DNA of 32,927 nucleotides, taken from assembly GCF_009711445.1 (NCBI RefSeq), contig NZ_SMMC01000185.1, positions 1 through 32,927 on the forward strand. Reading direction: 5' to 3'. This DNA comes from Curvivirga aplysinae (GTDB lineage: Bacteria > Pseudomonadota > Alphaproteobacteria > UBA8366 > Aestuariispiraceae). The translations under genes were made by a program, and so were the position numbers. Under the pieces are notes generated by a model, which worked only from the letters and a program-made list of their open reading frames with translations, searched no databases and was not told the origin of the DNA. Below are positions 22,327-31,520 of this stretch, one piece after another. Each line of letters starts with the position of its first letter. The first letter of the stretch is position 1.

Positions 22327-23685
22327 CTATGATCCAAGTGCTGCCTGTTTTCGGTCATCAATGATTTTTTGAATAGCATCAAAAGCTGCTTTCATCTGCT
22401 CATCTCCATACAAATCGGGATCATCATCAACATGAATATCAGGTAGCAAACCACCCTTAACAGATTCTCCTAATGGAAGAAAGTAGCGACTTGTGGTTAA
22501 AACGATCATGCCACTTTTATCACTCATCGGTATTACAGATTGCGCGACATCTTTCCCATAACTCCGACCACCCATAATAGTAGCACGTCCATTTATTTTC
22601 AAAGCACCGGCCACCAATTCTGATGCAGATGCAGAACCGGCATCTTGTAATATAACCAATGGTAGATCACGACTAAGATCAATATCCGAAGCAATCAGCT
22701 GCCTTTTTTCATGTTTACCAACCATTTCACCAATCGAACTGCCTTTGGGTAAAAACAAATCTAAAATGCCAATTGCCTCTATTAAATCCCCTCCAGGATT
22801 AGCCCTTAAATCCAGAATGATACCCGCAAGAGAGCCTTTTGTTTCCTTAAACGCATCGCTCATCACTTTTTTCATATTTTGGGCCGCCTGATCGTCAAAA
22901 TCTGAAAGCCGTATAACAGCGATATTGTCTTCTATATATGATGACAGCGCTTTCAGTGCCTTACGTTTCTGTCTAGGAATGATGACTTGATCAATTTCAT
23001 GACCATCGCGAATAATTTGTAAGCGCATCTGATTACTATAAAAATTCACAACTTCTTTAGTTGCTAAAATTTCATCTAAACCGGACAACTTTTTATTATT
23101 TGCTGTCGTAATAATATCCGCTACCCTCAAACCAACAGAATATGCAATCCCTTCGCGTTTCAACCCAATAACTTGCAAACCAAGGGGTACCTTATTCATC
23201 ACAGCACCAAACTGGGCGGCACCTATCTCCAATTCACTCATTTTTTTATAATTAGTTTTAAGATCGTAGAAATGGCTATAAGGGTCTAAAGATGATAAAA
23301 AACCATCAATGGCATAAGCTTCATAAGCGCGATCAGATACCTTCCCATTTTGCGCAACCTCTTCACGAATAGCTTTCCATGCAGCTTTTAGAGCTAAGCT
23401 TTGTTTGATATTTTCTATATGATACGTGCGTGCAATCATATATATCAGCTGAAATTTCTCCAAATCATACTGTGTAATGGTGCCATCCTTTAAGAGGGCT
23501 TCCTCTTCATCATCATTTAAGGTCGCCAAACGACGAGTAGCATCAATACTTTCGTAATAATGCCTTCCAAGTTTTTTGGGATCAATTTCTAAACCAATTT
23601 GTGGTTTAGGAGCGCATGCCACCAACAATAGAACAATGAAAAGTGAAAGAAATTTCCATCGGGAGATTAACGAGAAAACGGACAT
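22327..23685 (-). CDS. S41-family PDZ carboxyl-terminal protease, lipoprotein (second of a tandem pair)
   Basis: A 452-residue protein with a lipoprotein signal: hydrophobic core then LLLVAC, giving an acylated Cys near residue 24. A PDZ domain (about 165-235, 'LGLQVIGLKREGIAYSVGLR') and an S41 protease domain follow. The nucleophile Ser lies in 'DAGSASASELVAGALKINGR' and the general base Lys in 'SYGKDVAQSV'. The latter reads GKD where most members have GKG. 'LRANPGGDLIEA' is the conserved strand. The family degrades misfolded or tagged envelope proteins. It begins 8 nt after the first S41 gene and shares its layout, so it looks like a diverged duplicate. Confidence 0.88.
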   Translation of the reverse strand: MSVFSLISRWKFLSLFIVLLLVACAPKPQIGLEIDPKKLGRHYYESIDATRRLATLNDDEEEALLKDGTITQYDLEKFQLIYMIARTYHIENIKQSLALKAAWKAIREEVAQNGKVSDRAYEAYAIDGFLSSLDPYSHFYDLKTNYKKMSELEIGAAQFGAVMNKVPLGLQVIGLKREGIAYSVGLRVADIITTANNKKLSGLDEILATKEVVNFYSNQMRLQIIRDGHEIDQVIIPRQKRKALKALSSYIEDNIAVIRLSDFDDQAAQNMKKVMSDAFKETKGSLAGIILDLRANPGGDLIEAIGILDLFLPKGSSIGEMVGKHEKRQLIASDIDLSRDLPLVILQDAGSASASELVAGALKINGRATIMGGRSYGKDVAQSVIPMSDKSGMIVLTTSRYFLPLGESVKGGLLPDIHVDDDPDLYGDEQMKAAFDAIQKIIDDRKQAALGS

Positions 23686-23693
23686 TAACTAAA

Positions 23694-25031
23694 TCATTGT
23701 CCTTCACTACCAAGTGTCCAATTCAAATTGGGGCCACCTGCTAATTCAACAACCAAGCGATAAGCTGCGATTAGTTGCTCATCTCCATCTTCGTCAGGAT
23801 TATCCGAAACTGTATATTGGGGCTGAATACCACCATTAACCGTCCGACCCGACGGTGTAAAATAAAGAGCTGTCGTAAGCTTCACACCACCTTCATATAA
23901 TGGGAAAACAGACTGGACGGATCCCTTGCCGAATGTTGCCTGCCCTAAAAGAGCAGCACGCTCATGGTCTTGCAATGCACCAGCAACAATCTCCGACGCA
24001 GAAGCCGACCCCTCATCGATTAACACCACCACAGGCTTACCATCTGCGACCTCACCATATCCCGCATCAAAACTATTTTCACCATCTCGTTCCCTAGTAC
24101 TAACAACTAGTTTTTGAGATAGGAACGCACTACTAACGCTTACAGCTTCTGTTAACAAACCACCGGGATTCTTACGCAAATCAAGAACATAGCCGTAAAG
24201 TTTATCTTCACCAACCTGACGTTCAATATCATTGATAGCATCTGTAACCATATTACCGACACCTTCCGAGAAATTAGAAATTCGGATATAACCAACCTCT
24301 CCTTCGACTTCATAACGTACAGGATTTAACTCAATAATATCTCGACGAATGGATGCATTAAAACTTTCACTCTTTTCACGTTCTACAGTCACCACAACCG
24401 ATGTTCCGACACGACCACGAAGCAAGTTTATAGATTCTTGCATGGATAAATCTGCCAATGACTTACCATCCGCATGGGTAATGACATCACCTGGCAATAT
24501 CCCAACCTGATCAGCAGGACTACCTTCAAAGGGGGAAACAACTAACAATCCTTTTTCATGATTTGAAATTTGTATCCCTAAACCTGCATAAGCACCTCGT
24601 GTTTGCTCCATAAAAGAGCGATATGCTTTTGCATTCATATAAGTACTATAATCATCAAGCGAAGCCAGCATCGACTGTGTTGCAACCTCATCAAAGGTAT
24701 CACGATCCATACTGCCATCATCTGCTGCATGGGCTTGAACCCCATCAATAGCCGCCAACAACAATGCTTGGCCATCCACTTCATACACATATTGATCTTG
24801 AATGTTGCGATAAATAATCGGAAATAAATTCAGGTCATATCCTTCAAGAGAGTTGTCAGATAATATGTTGCCATGATCATGCGCAGTTTGAACCAATTGG
24901 GCGGTCACACGTTTTGCCTCTTTATTTGGTTCATAGAGTGGCTTTACACAACTTGCGACAAGCACCGCAATAATAGTTAGTGCCAGCCAAGAAATCGCAT
25001 TGTTATGTTTTTTAAAAAAGCGCGCAGACAA
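23694..25031 (-). CDS. S41-family PDZ carboxyl-terminal protease, lipoprotein (first of a tandem pair)
   Basis: A 445-residue CtpA-like protease. A positively charged N-terminus (RFFKKHNN), hydrophobic core and VLVASC lipobox mark a lipoprotein. The PDZ domain (about 150-215) contains 'GAYAGLGIQISNHEKGLLVV' and 'GSPADQVGILPGDVITHADG'. The catalytic Ser is in 'DEGSASASEIVAGALQDHER' and the Lys in 'TFGKGSVQSVFPL', both canonical. The start appears to be TTG at 25031: GAGG lies eight bases upstream, a TGA precedes it in frame, and no ATG is available before the signal peptide. Compared with its downstream copy the active-site loop is more standard, so this is probably the better conserved enzyme of the pair. 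Confidence 0.9.
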   Translation of the reverse strand: MSARFFKKHNNAISWLALTIIAVLVASCVKPLYEPNKEAKRVTAQLVQTAHDHGNILSDNSLEGYDLNLFPIIYRNIQDQYVYEVDGQALLLAAIDGVQAHAADDGSMDRDTFDEVATQSMLASLDDYSTYMNAKAYRSFMEQTRGAYAGLGIQISNHEKGLLVVSPFEGSPADQVGILPGDVITHADGKSLADLSMQESINLLRGRVGTSVVVTVEREKSESFNASIRRDIIELNPVRYEVEGEVGYIRISNFSEGVGNMVTDAINDIERQVGEDKLYGYVLDLRKNPGGLLTEAVSVSSAFLSQKLVVSTRERDGENSFDAGYGEVADGKPVVVLIDEGSASASEIVAGALQDHERAALLGQATFGKGSVQSVFPLYEGGVKLTTALYFTPSGRTVNGGIQPQYTVSDNPDEDGDEQLIAAYRLVVELAGGPNLNWTLGSEGQ

Positions 25032-25113
25032 GGGTCATACCTCAAAAGAAATATATGTTAACATTATTAATATAATGCACAGCAAGAATTCTGCCAGTTT
25101 TTAAAAGAGATAT

Positions 25114-26598
25114 TTAAAGTTTCATGATTTCTGCTGAAATTTGCTCGACAACTGATTGCCAATCTCCACGAGATTCTTGGCGATAAAGCTTGACTGATTG
25201 ATACCAGTAACTTTCCGCCCCCTCCAGTTCCCAGCGCCATTCCGGCACATATTTCAGCATAATCCAACTATCACACCCCAAAGCACCTGCAAGATGCGCC
25301 GTTGCCGTATCTGATGTCAGCACCACATCCATCAACATCATAACCGCCGCTGTGTCCGTAAATGCATGACCATCTTTATCGAGCTCGTTTCCTAAATCAA
25401 TTACGTTATCAGGCAATGTCATTCCTTCGAAGCGATCTCGACCATCCTCCATTTGTAAGATGTAAAAAACAGCTTTATCTGTATTGAATAAGGGCAATAC
25501 ATCTCTAAAAGACATAGACCGACCTTGTTCCGCAGGAGAATTAGGGTCCCCTTGCCAAACCAAACCAATTTTTTTTCTAGCGGTAAATTTTTCTAACGTC
25601 TTCCCGGCTAAGTATGTTGCCCAATTAATCTTATCGGATGCATCTACGTTAAGATACTGATGAGAATATTGTACCTTAATGCTCTCTTTATTAAGCCCTA
25701 AAACTAAAGGTAAGCTCATCATCGGTATAGCTATTTCCGCGGAAGACGCATGACTCAAATCATCATATATTTGGCAATCCGAAATTTGTGACGACAATAA
25801 TTTCTGCAATTTAGGGCGCAAACGTAACGCAACCGATTTTGCCAATGACTTAACCTCAGGGATAAATCGGCTAAATTGTATGCAATCCCCAAACCCTTGC
25901 TCATCAAAGATAAGTATATCTTTGCCTCTAATATGGTCACCAAATTGCCACAGAGGACAAGGGAGCTTTACCTTATCTTCTAATCGTTGTTGCCAACGAC
26001 TTTCATAGTCCAAAAAACCATTTTCTAAATCTCCTTGCATCAAACGATTTTGTGAAAGTGCAAATCGCGCAACAAGATTGTCAGGTGAATTTTGCAGCTC
26101 CTCCATCAGTAAAGCATCAGATCTAAAAAGCATTTTGGAATTTCGATATGCGAAGGCGAGAGGCAACCGAGTTTCTTTGATAAGTTGTGAATCCGTTAAT
26201 GTCATTTCATATGCGGAAATTGCTGCTTCCAAATCACCTATTTCATGAAAAGCATGACCAAGCCATTTATATAGCGTTAAATGACCAGGATAAGCCGCAA
26301 TAGCTTCTTCCAAATGCGGAATCGCTAATTCGAATAATCCAAGCTGCACCTCCAATGCGCCCTGCTGCAAAAGAACCAGAGGGTGATCTGATTGCAAGTC
26401 TGATAGAGTGTTGACAGCCTCCAACGCCTCCTCAATCTCTCTTGCTAACAAATGCATTTTTATTTCCAAAGACAGAATTTCTACAGTCTGCCCCCAACGC
26501 TGAACTGCAAGCGTAAGAAGGGTCTTTGCTTGTTCCAATTGCCCATCATCTAAAGATTGATTTACAGTTTCTAATACTTTTCCCGGCGTCAGGCTCAT
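25114..26598 (-). CDS. TPR protein with C-terminal glycosyltransferase-like (GT9/GT41-type) domain
   Basis: A 494-residue protein in two parts. Residues about 10-215 are tandem helical TPR units (for example 'HLTLYKWLGHAFHEIGDLEA'). The rest resembles the GT-B glycosyltransferase module commonly fused to TPRs: 'YESRWQQR' and 'PLWQFGD' with 'IRGKDILIFDEQGFGDCIQF', then 'KKIGLVWQGDPNSPAEQGRS' and the nucleotide-sugar region 'VVLTSDTATAHLAGALGCDS' followed by W..LKYVPEWRWELEG. In other alphaproteobacteria such proteins lie near flagellin or surface-polysaccharide modification genes. The target is unknown here. It is divergent from the DUF6165 gene, a partner I recall from similar neighbourhoods. 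Confidence 0.8.
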   Translation of the reverse strand: MSLTPGKVLETVNQSLDDGQLEQAKTLLTLAVQRWGQTVEILSLEIKMHLLAREIEEALEAVNTLSDLQSDHPLVLLQQGALEVQLGLFELAIPHLEEAIAAYPGHLTLYKWLGHAFHEIGDLEAAISAYEMTLTDSQLIKETRLPLAFAYRNSKMLFRSDALLMEELQNSPDNLVARFALSQNRLMQGDLENGFLDYESRWQQRLEDKVKLPCPLWQFGDHIRGKDILIFDEQGFGDCIQFSRFIPEVKSLAKSVALRLRPKLQKLLSSQISDCQIYDDLSHASSAEIAIPMMSLPLVLGLNKESIKVQYSHQYLNVDASDKINWATYLAGKTLEKFTARKKIGLVWQGDPNSPAEQGRSMSFRDVLPLFNTDKAVFYILQMEDGRDRFEGMTLPDNVIDLGNELDKDGHAFTDTAAVMMLMDVVLTSDTATAHLAGALGCDSWIMLKYVPEWRWELEGAESYWYQSVKLYRQESRGDWQSVVEQISAEIMKL

Positions 26599-26667
26599 TT
26601 TGAATTTTATCCAGACTGAATTCTGCTTTGCGTTATCTACAAATCAGACTAGGCTGTTTTGCGTCCA

Positions 26668-26694
26668 GCCCGCAAGATGCGGGCCTTTCATTTT
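26668..26694 (+). terminator. GC-rich hairpin in the leader of the DUF6165 gene
   Basis: GCCCGC (26668-26673) pairs with GCGGGC (26679-26684) around AAGAT, followed by CTTTCATTTT. It resembles a short rho-independent terminator located 30 nt before the DUF6165 start, between divergent genes. It could attenuate that gene or end a small upstream RNA; which is not decided by the sequence. Confidence 0.4.
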
Positions 26695-26723
26695 GCAGAA
26701 AAAAGCTTGGTAGGGAAAATAAA

Positions 26724-27110
26724 ATGACCTTAACGGCACCTGTCTCTTGGGGTGAACTTATCGATAAAATAACTATTCTTGAAATCAAGTTGGAAAACAT
26801 GACTGATCCTGAAAAACTTGCGAATGTAAAACACGAACTTGATGTTTTAAGCAAAACTCGGGATAATTACGCCTTACCTGCAGGCTTAAAGGATCTAACG
26901 GCCCAGTTAAAAGATATAAATCAACAATTATGGAATATTGAAGATGATATTCGTGATCAGGAGCGCCAAAAGGATTTTGGTGAGAAATTTATAGACTTGG
27001 CGCGATCCGTCTATTTCACGAATGATAAACGAGCTGCACTCAAAAAAGAAGTAAATATCTTAATGGGCTCTGATGTTGTTGAAGAGAAGTCATATCAAGA
27101 TTACGAGTAA
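26724..27110 (+). CDS. DUF6165 family protein
   Basis: A 128-residue, mostly helical, charged protein. 'APVSWGELIDKITILEIKLE' followed by 'LANVKHELDVL' is the pattern I associate with DUF6165, whose function is unknown. The second half ('LKDINQQLWNIEDDIRDQER') has a coiled-coil look. The start at ATG 26724 is set by TAGGGA seven bases upstream; an earlier in-frame ATG at 26628 would add a cysteine-bearing tail encoded through the leader hairpin and is unlikely. It is divergent from the TPR-glycosyltransferase gene, with a possible shared role in glycan or flagellin modification, and convergent with the O-methyltransferase gene, ending 12 nt away. Confidence 0.75.
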   Translation: MTLTAPVSWGELIDKITILEIKLENMTDPEKLANVKHELDVLSKTRDNYALPAGLKDLTAQLKDINQQLWNIEDDIRDQERQKDFGEKFIDLARSVYFTNDKRAALKKEVNILMGSDVVEEKSYQDYE

Positions 27111-27122
27111 TTCTAGAATAAA

Positions 27123-27800
27123 TTAAACGGCTTTACGAATTAAAGTCATCCCATCACCAATAGGAATAGTAGAAATTTCAACATCTTTTTGTTGGGCGGC
27201 AAAGTCATTAAACTTACGTACGGATACAGTTAAATTTTCACTATTTTCTGGATCAGCGACTTTGCCATACCACAGAACATTATCCATAATCAAAAGTCCA
27301 CCGGGACGTAAAAGCTTCATTGCCTGCACGTAGTAAGAAATATAGCTGCCTTTATCCGCATCCACAAAAATCATATCGACTGTCTCACCGAGCCCCTCTA
27401 TTTCCCACTGAAGAAAAGCATCCTTGGCCAATTCGTATCGCATATCGATTTTGTCCAGCAACCCCGCCTCAGCCCAATATCGATGTTGGATATCCATATG
27501 ACGAATATCATGATCACATGCATATAGTTTACCATCTTCCGGTAAGGCGGCGGCAAGTACAGCCGCACTATACCCTGTAAAAACACCAATCTCGATCGCT
27601 GTTTTTGCACCCAGCAATTTCACAAGCATCCGCATCAATGCGCCTTGTTCTGGCGTTATCTGCATCCGACCGGCTGGATGTTTCGCTGTTTCCTCACGAA
27701 GTCTCACAAGATAATCCGGTTCACGAACTGACTTTTCGCGAATATATTCCAATACCGGATTAGCCGGATCAAACATATCATATGTTTTATCAGCAGACAT
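27123..27800 (-). CDS. class I SAM-dependent O-methyltransferase (COMT/CCoAOMT type)
   Basis: A 225-residue member of the Methyltransf_3 group (caffeoyl-CoA and catechol O-methyltransferase-like). Motif I is 'KTAIEIGVFTGYSAAVLAAA' (SAM site), the acidic loop is 'LYACDHD', the metal-binding Asp is in 'VDMIFVDADKGSYISYY', and 'LRPGGLLIMDNVLWYGKV' carries the second metal ligands (Asp-Asn). It ends with the conserved 'PIGDGMTLIRK'. It should transfer a methyl group to a hydroxyl of a small aromatic or other acceptor, Mg2+ dependent; the acceptor is unknown. It lies 21 nt after the DMT exporter gene, so the two may be co-transcribed. Confidence 0.9.
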   Translation of the reverse strand: MSADKTYDMFDPANPVLEYIREKSVREPDYLVRLREETAKHPAGRMQITPEQGALMRMLVKLLGAKTAIEIGVFTGYSAAVLAAALPEDGKLYACDHDIRHMDIQHRYWAEAGLLDKIDMRYELAKDAFLQWEIEGLGETVDMIFVDADKGSYISYYVQAMKLLRPGGLLIMDNVLWYGKVADPENSENLTVSVRKFNDFAAQQKDVEISTIPIGDGMTLIRKAV

Positions 27801-27821
27801 TTTGTAAAACCTGTTTCGTAT

Positions 27822-28766
27822 TTAAACTTTAGCGCGTTTCGATGCGCCTGTTATCATACGCCACGGTCTGCCGTCAATTGCAGCCAACCCCAAAGCAATC
27901 ATCGCCATTCCTAAAAAATGTTTTAACGCTAATACCTCGCCCAAGAATGCAGTACCTAAAATAACCGCACTTACAGGCACTAACAAAGTCACCAACATCA
28001 CATTTGTCGCACCTGCTGCAGCTAAAATTTTGAAAAACAGAAGATACGCCAATGAGGTTGCTGCCACGGCCAAAAAAACAATCGCTAAACGGGTTTCCAT
28101 ACCTGGCATGGCAAGCGACAGAGGTTGATCTAAATAAAAAGTGATAGGCAAAAGAATGAGGCTAGACGCGGTTAACTGTCCTGTCGCCGTAACTATCGGA
28201 GCCGTCCCCATTCTCTTAAAACGACGTCCCCATACACCCGAAAAAGCATAGCTTAAAGTCGCGCCGACAATCGCTAATTGCGCCCATACAGCTGTGCCTA
28301 AATCTCCCAATGCATCCATACCAATCATCATGGCTACACCTGTGAAGCCAATAAAGACACCCAACATTTTATTAGGACTCATTTTTTCATCTGCTGTCAG
28401 GAAATGAGCAACTACCACTGTGAAAATAGGTGTCGCAGCATTTAGAATTGAGGCAAGACCTGAAGCAATATGTGCCTGCCCCCAGACAATTAAAGAGAAA
28501 GGAATAGCATTATTAAGTAATCCCATACCAAAAAAGGCAATCCAATGTCTTAAATCCATTGGCATGGAATTCCCCATCAATTTTAGAATGACAAATAAAG
28601 TCATAGCCGCAATCGCCACACGTAAATTCACAATTGTGAAGGTTGGCAGTTCCTGTACTGCGATACCAACAGTAAAGAAAGACCCGCCCCAAAGGATGGA
28701 GAGCAAGATCAGCATCCCCCATTCCTTAGACCCCATATGTGTATTTACGGCTGCTGACGAATTCAT
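27822..28766 (-). CDS. DMT-superfamily (EamA) transporter
   Basis: About 314 residues with ten predicted membrane helices in two EamA repeats. Repeat 1 opens with 'WGMLILLSILWGGSFFTVGI' and contains 'ASGLASILNAATPIFTVVVA'; repeat 2 ends with 'LVTLLVPVSAVILGTAFLGE' and 'FLGMAMIALGLAAIDGRP'. Members export amino acids, nucleosides or other small metabolites. I choose ATG 28766 because AAGAG precedes it by about six bases; the ATG at 28781 has no SD. It probably shares a message with the O-methyltransferase gene downstream. Confidence 0.88.
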   Translation of the reverse strand: MNSSAAVNTHMGSKEWGMLILLSILWGGSFFTVGIAVQELPTFTIVNLRVAIAAMTLFVILKLMGNSMPMDLRHWIAFFGMGLLNNAIPFSLIVWGQAHIASGLASILNAATPIFTVVVAHFLTADEKMSPNKMLGVFIGFTGVAMMIGMDALGDLGTAVWAQLAIVGATLSYAFSGVWGRRFKRMGTAPIVTATGQLTASSLILLPITFYLDQPLSLAMPGMETRLAIVFLAVAATSLAYLLFFKILAAAGATNVMLVTLLVPVSAVILGTAFLGEVLALKHFLGMAMIALGLAAIDGRPWRMITGASKRAKV

Positions 28767-28909
28767 TTTAATCTCTTTCATTGACGGAAATATGTAATGT
28801 TACGTCTTAACAGAAGAGCTGCACTATCCTCATTCCGTTTCTTGGTAGCAAAAGCAAAAATATTTGCCAAACATACTATTTGTTAAATGAAACCTAAAAA
28901 GCAGAGATA

Positions 28910-29638
28910 TTAAAATCCCCATTCCCCATCAGGTCGGAAGCAAACATTAGCGTTTTTCTTTTCACGCGCCCCCTCTTTACTAACGACTTCAACCTCTAAG
29001 GTGCGACATGTTGTGTTGCCTGATATTTTTTGCGTCACAGTTTTACCTTCGGCCGCCCCTATATCCGCGTTGTTTTCATCCGTTGTCACAACCAAACTTT
29101 TATTCACATAACCAATAATGACCCCGTAACGCTCAACTAAAATCCATTCTTCATCTTGAACAGCGCCTACGGCACGAAATACATCCCCTTCTCGCAGCCA
29201 AGCCGTCACCCGACCAGTTGTTTTTGGTGATGTGCGTACATTTGTGTTTTGGGTAACAGTATACAACGCCCCTAGAAATTGAATATCCTTAGGAAATTGA
29301 ACATTTTCGGCAAAGATTAGATCATACGTTTTCTGTTCGACCCGCGTATTAAGCGGCGTCATCGTAACTGTTGCACCAGTTTGTTCACTGGTCCATTCTT
29401 TACCCTCGCCATCAACATTAGTTTCTAAAACAGTTTTTCCTTCTTTTCGGATTTCTTTCTTATCATCTTCTGAAAAGGCATCTGCATAAACTTCATTAAA
29501 CCATTCCTTAGAATCTTGATAAGCTTGCTGAGCGTCCGTTTTAACCTGCTCCCATGCCTCATTGATATTCTGTTTTGTCTGACATCCTGATAATATCGCC
29601 AAGAATACAACAACTCCCAATCGTAATGGCTTAAACAT
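28910..29638 (-). CDS. SH3-domain lipoprotein with 17-kDa-antigen-like C-terminal domain
   Basis: A 242-residue lipoprotein. The signal ends in LAILSGC, with Cys19 as the acylation site. A helical charged stretch (20-65) follows. An SH3b domain (about 128-190) carries 'VTQNTNVRTSPKTTGRVTAW' then 'EWILVERYGVIIGYVNKSLV', a type that usually binds peptidoglycan. The last 45 residues, with 'NTTCRTLEVEVV' and 'NANVCFRPDGEWGF', fit the Cys-paired C-terminal domain of Rickettsia 17-kDa-type surface antigens, where they read CREY...CRQPDGSW. An outer-membrane anchored, wall-binding role is inferred. It is divergent from the SDR gene at 29787. Confidence 0.8.
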   Translation of the reverse strand: MFKPLRLGVVVFLAILSGCQTKQNINEAWEQVKTDAQQAYQDSKEWFNEVYADAFSEDDKKEIRKEGKTVLETNVDGEGKEWTSEQTGATVTMTPLNTRVEQKTYDLIFAENVQFPKDIQFLGALYTVTQNTNVRTSPKTTGRVTAWLREGDVFRAVGAVQDEEWILVERYGVIIGYVNKSLVVTTDENNADIGAAEGKTVTQKISGNTTCRTLEVEVVSKEGAREKKNANVCFRPDGEWGF

Positions 29639-29786
29639 ATTAAAACCCTGTTCTTAACTATAACCAAAAGAGGTATCTAAATAAGCAGATTCGAAGATAT
29701 AAGTCATCCAATCAATAACGGAATATTTTTCTTCCAATAGTCCACGAACTGGTTATAGGATAATGGGAAATGAAAGTTAGAAGATC

Positions 29787-30551
29787 ATGAAAGATCAATT
29801 TAGTCTCCTCGGGAAAACTGCTGTTATTACGGGTGGAAGCCGCGGCATAGGCAAAGCAATAGCAGAAGAATTCATACAGCGCGGCGCGAATATTGCCATT
29901 GCAGGTCGCGATCAATCATCCTTGTCTAAAGTCGCAGACGAATTGAAATATCATGATGCAGGTATCTCCATACATTCCCTTGATGTCTCAGATAGTGCAG
30001 CCGTTGAATTATTCAAAAATGATGTTCTATCAACCCATGGCAAAGTTGATATTCTTGTAAATAATGCTGGAATTAGTCCTGTCTATATGAGTACGGAACG
30101 GATTAAGGATGAAGATTGGCAAAAACTGGTTAATGTAAATTTAGGTGGTGTTTTCAATTGTAGCAGAACATTTGGCTTGGCCATGTTGGAAAACCAATCT
30201 GGAAGCATCATCAATATATCTTCAATAGCAGGACATGTTGGCCTCGCAAAACAAGCTGCCTATGCGGCAACAAAAGGGGGTGTAGAGCAACTTACAAAGG
30301 GAATGGCTCTAGATTGGGCAAATAAGGGTATCCGCGTAAATGCAATCGCGTATGGGTTCGTCGAGACGGATTTAACCCAAGGGTTACGGGCACATGAAAC
30401 ATTATCCAAGCGCTTGTTGGATAAAACACCAATGGGACGCTTTGCCCGCATAGAAGAAACAACCGGCGCTGCGGTATTTCTTGCATCCAATGCTTCCAGT
30501 TATGTAACCGGCAGCAGCATCATAGTTGATGGTGGATGGACAGCAGAGTAA
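29787..30551 (+). CDS. short-chain dehydrogenase/reductase (FabG/gluconate dehydrogenase-like)
   Basis: A classical SDR of 254 residues, with 'ITGGSRGIGKAIA' (cofactor loop), 'NNAGISP', the catalytic Ser in 'INISSIAGHVG', and Tyr-x3-Lys in 'AYAATKGGVEQLTKG'. The C-terminus 'SSYVTGSSIIVDGGW' is standard. Ser-Arg after GG and 'GRD' after the second strand (AIAGRDQSS) suggest NADP preference. The substrate is unknown; 3-oxoacyl or gluconate/sugar alcohol types look most alike. It stands alone: the divergent lipoprotein gene lies upstream and a PAS-domain gene downstream across about 110 nt. Confidence 0.88.
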   Translation: MKDQFSLLGKTAVITGGSRGIGKAIAEEFIQRGANIAIAGRDQSSLSKVADELKYHDAGISIHSLDVSDSAAVELFKNDVLSTHGKVDILVNNAGISPVYMSTERIKDEDWQKLVNVNLGGVFNCSRTFGLAMLENQSGSIINISSIAGHVGLAKQAAYAATKGGVEQLTKGMALDWANKGIRVNAIAYGFVETDLTQGLRAHETLSKRLLDKTPMGRFARIEETTGAAVFLASNASSYVTGSSIIVDGGWTAE

Positions 30552-30660
30552 TTCTCAAAACGTTCTTAAGCATTTTTTTGTATATGCATCCTAATCCTTT
30601 TCTATTGTTTATCCATTTATGAAGATTTATTACTATGAGGATAATAAAGGGATACTATAT

Positions 30661-31257
30661 ATGGCCGAGAAATTAATCGGGTTATCAGATAATGCGAAAA
30701 GCAAACTGATTACAAGTGGAGTGCTTTGGCAAAAGAAAGTTTCAGACTCCGAAGAGTATATTGGACGGTTCTTCACTCCCTCTTTGTTATCTTCCGACGA
30801 CCTCGTCTACAAACAACATAAAGCAGCTTATACAGCTTGGCTTGAGGCTAAAGCTGATCGACTGCTACCTTGTCGAAAGGATTTGGACCCTCTCAAAATG
30901 CCCCAAGCACTTGGCGATTTGATCTTGCTTAAACCCGAAGAAAAGAACGGTAAGCAAGATTTTCTATTTCGTCTCTATGGCACCAATATCGCGCGACGTT
31001 TTGGTAGTGATATGACTGGGAGATATGTTTCTGACTTTCAAACAGAACCACCGAAAGCCATGGCGGAACAATATATACGGCTTCTGACTGAACGTTTACC
31101 TCTTTATGGTGAACATGACGCCCCACCAGAAATATCATCCATGGTTCGATGGTGTCGACTTGTCCTTCCTTTTTGTGAAGACGCTAAGAATGAAGATTAT
31201 ACAATTACTCGCATTTTGGTATGCAACATCCCTGTCGACCAGCCAATAGATCACTAA
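30661..31257 (+). CDS. PAS-domain (PAS_5 type) protein
   Basis: A 198-residue protein with no output domain. The core '[20 protein letters not shown]' followed by '[20 protein letters not shown]' then '[20 protein letters not shown]' fits the single-domain PAS_5 family, common in Rhodospirillales-type genomes (pattern: P-x-R-x-D-[IL]-[DP]-P, then FxFRLxGT, GxDxTGR). These are thought to sense a small ligand, but their partners are unknown. I prefer ATG 30661, with AAAGGGA eight bases upstream, over ATG 30619. Its stop codon overlaps the stop of the convergent yidD gene by three bases. Confidence 0.75.
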   Translation: MAEKLIGLSDNAKSKLITSGVLWQKKVSDSEEYIGRFFTPSLLSSDDLVYKQHKAAYTAWLEAKADRLLPCRKDLDPLKMPQALGDLILLKPEEKNGKQDFLFRLYGTNIARRFGSDMTGRYVSDFQTEPPKAMAEQYIRLLTERLPLYGEHDAPPEISSMVRWCRLVLPFCEDAKNEDYTITRILVCNIPVDQPIDH

Positions 31258-31520
31258 TTTGTATTCTTAGAACATTCACAATTATCTTTTCCCGGCACGG
31301 GGTCATATCCACTCCCACCCCATGGATTACACCTTCCGATACGTTTTAAGGCCAGCCACCCGCCTTTAAAAGGTCCATGAATATCTAAAGCTTCCAACGC
31401 ATATTCTGAACAGCTAGGCATATATCGGCAATTACGTCCCATAAAGCTGGATAAGGTATAGCGGTATAAAAGCACCAACCCTTTGAGGGAATATAACACC
31501 ACGTTGCGAAAGAATAACAT
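31254..31520 (-). CDS. yidD: membrane protein insertion efficiency factor YidD
   Basis: An 88-residue YidD homologue. The amphipathic N-terminal helix is followed by the diagnostic '[20 protein letters not shown]', '[20 protein letters not shown]' and DPVP. YidD helps YidC insert inner-membrane proteins. In many bacteria it lies in the rpmH-rnpA-yidC cluster; here it follows an IscU-like gene with no gap (stop then ATG), an arrangement I recall in alphaproteobacteria next to folE. Its 3' end overlaps the convergent PAS gene by three bases. Confidence 0.95.
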   Translation of the reverse strand: MLFFRNVVLYSLKGLVLLYRYTLSSFMGRNCRYMPSCSEYALEALDIHGPFKGGWLALKRIGRCNPWGGSGYDPVPGKDNCECSKNTN

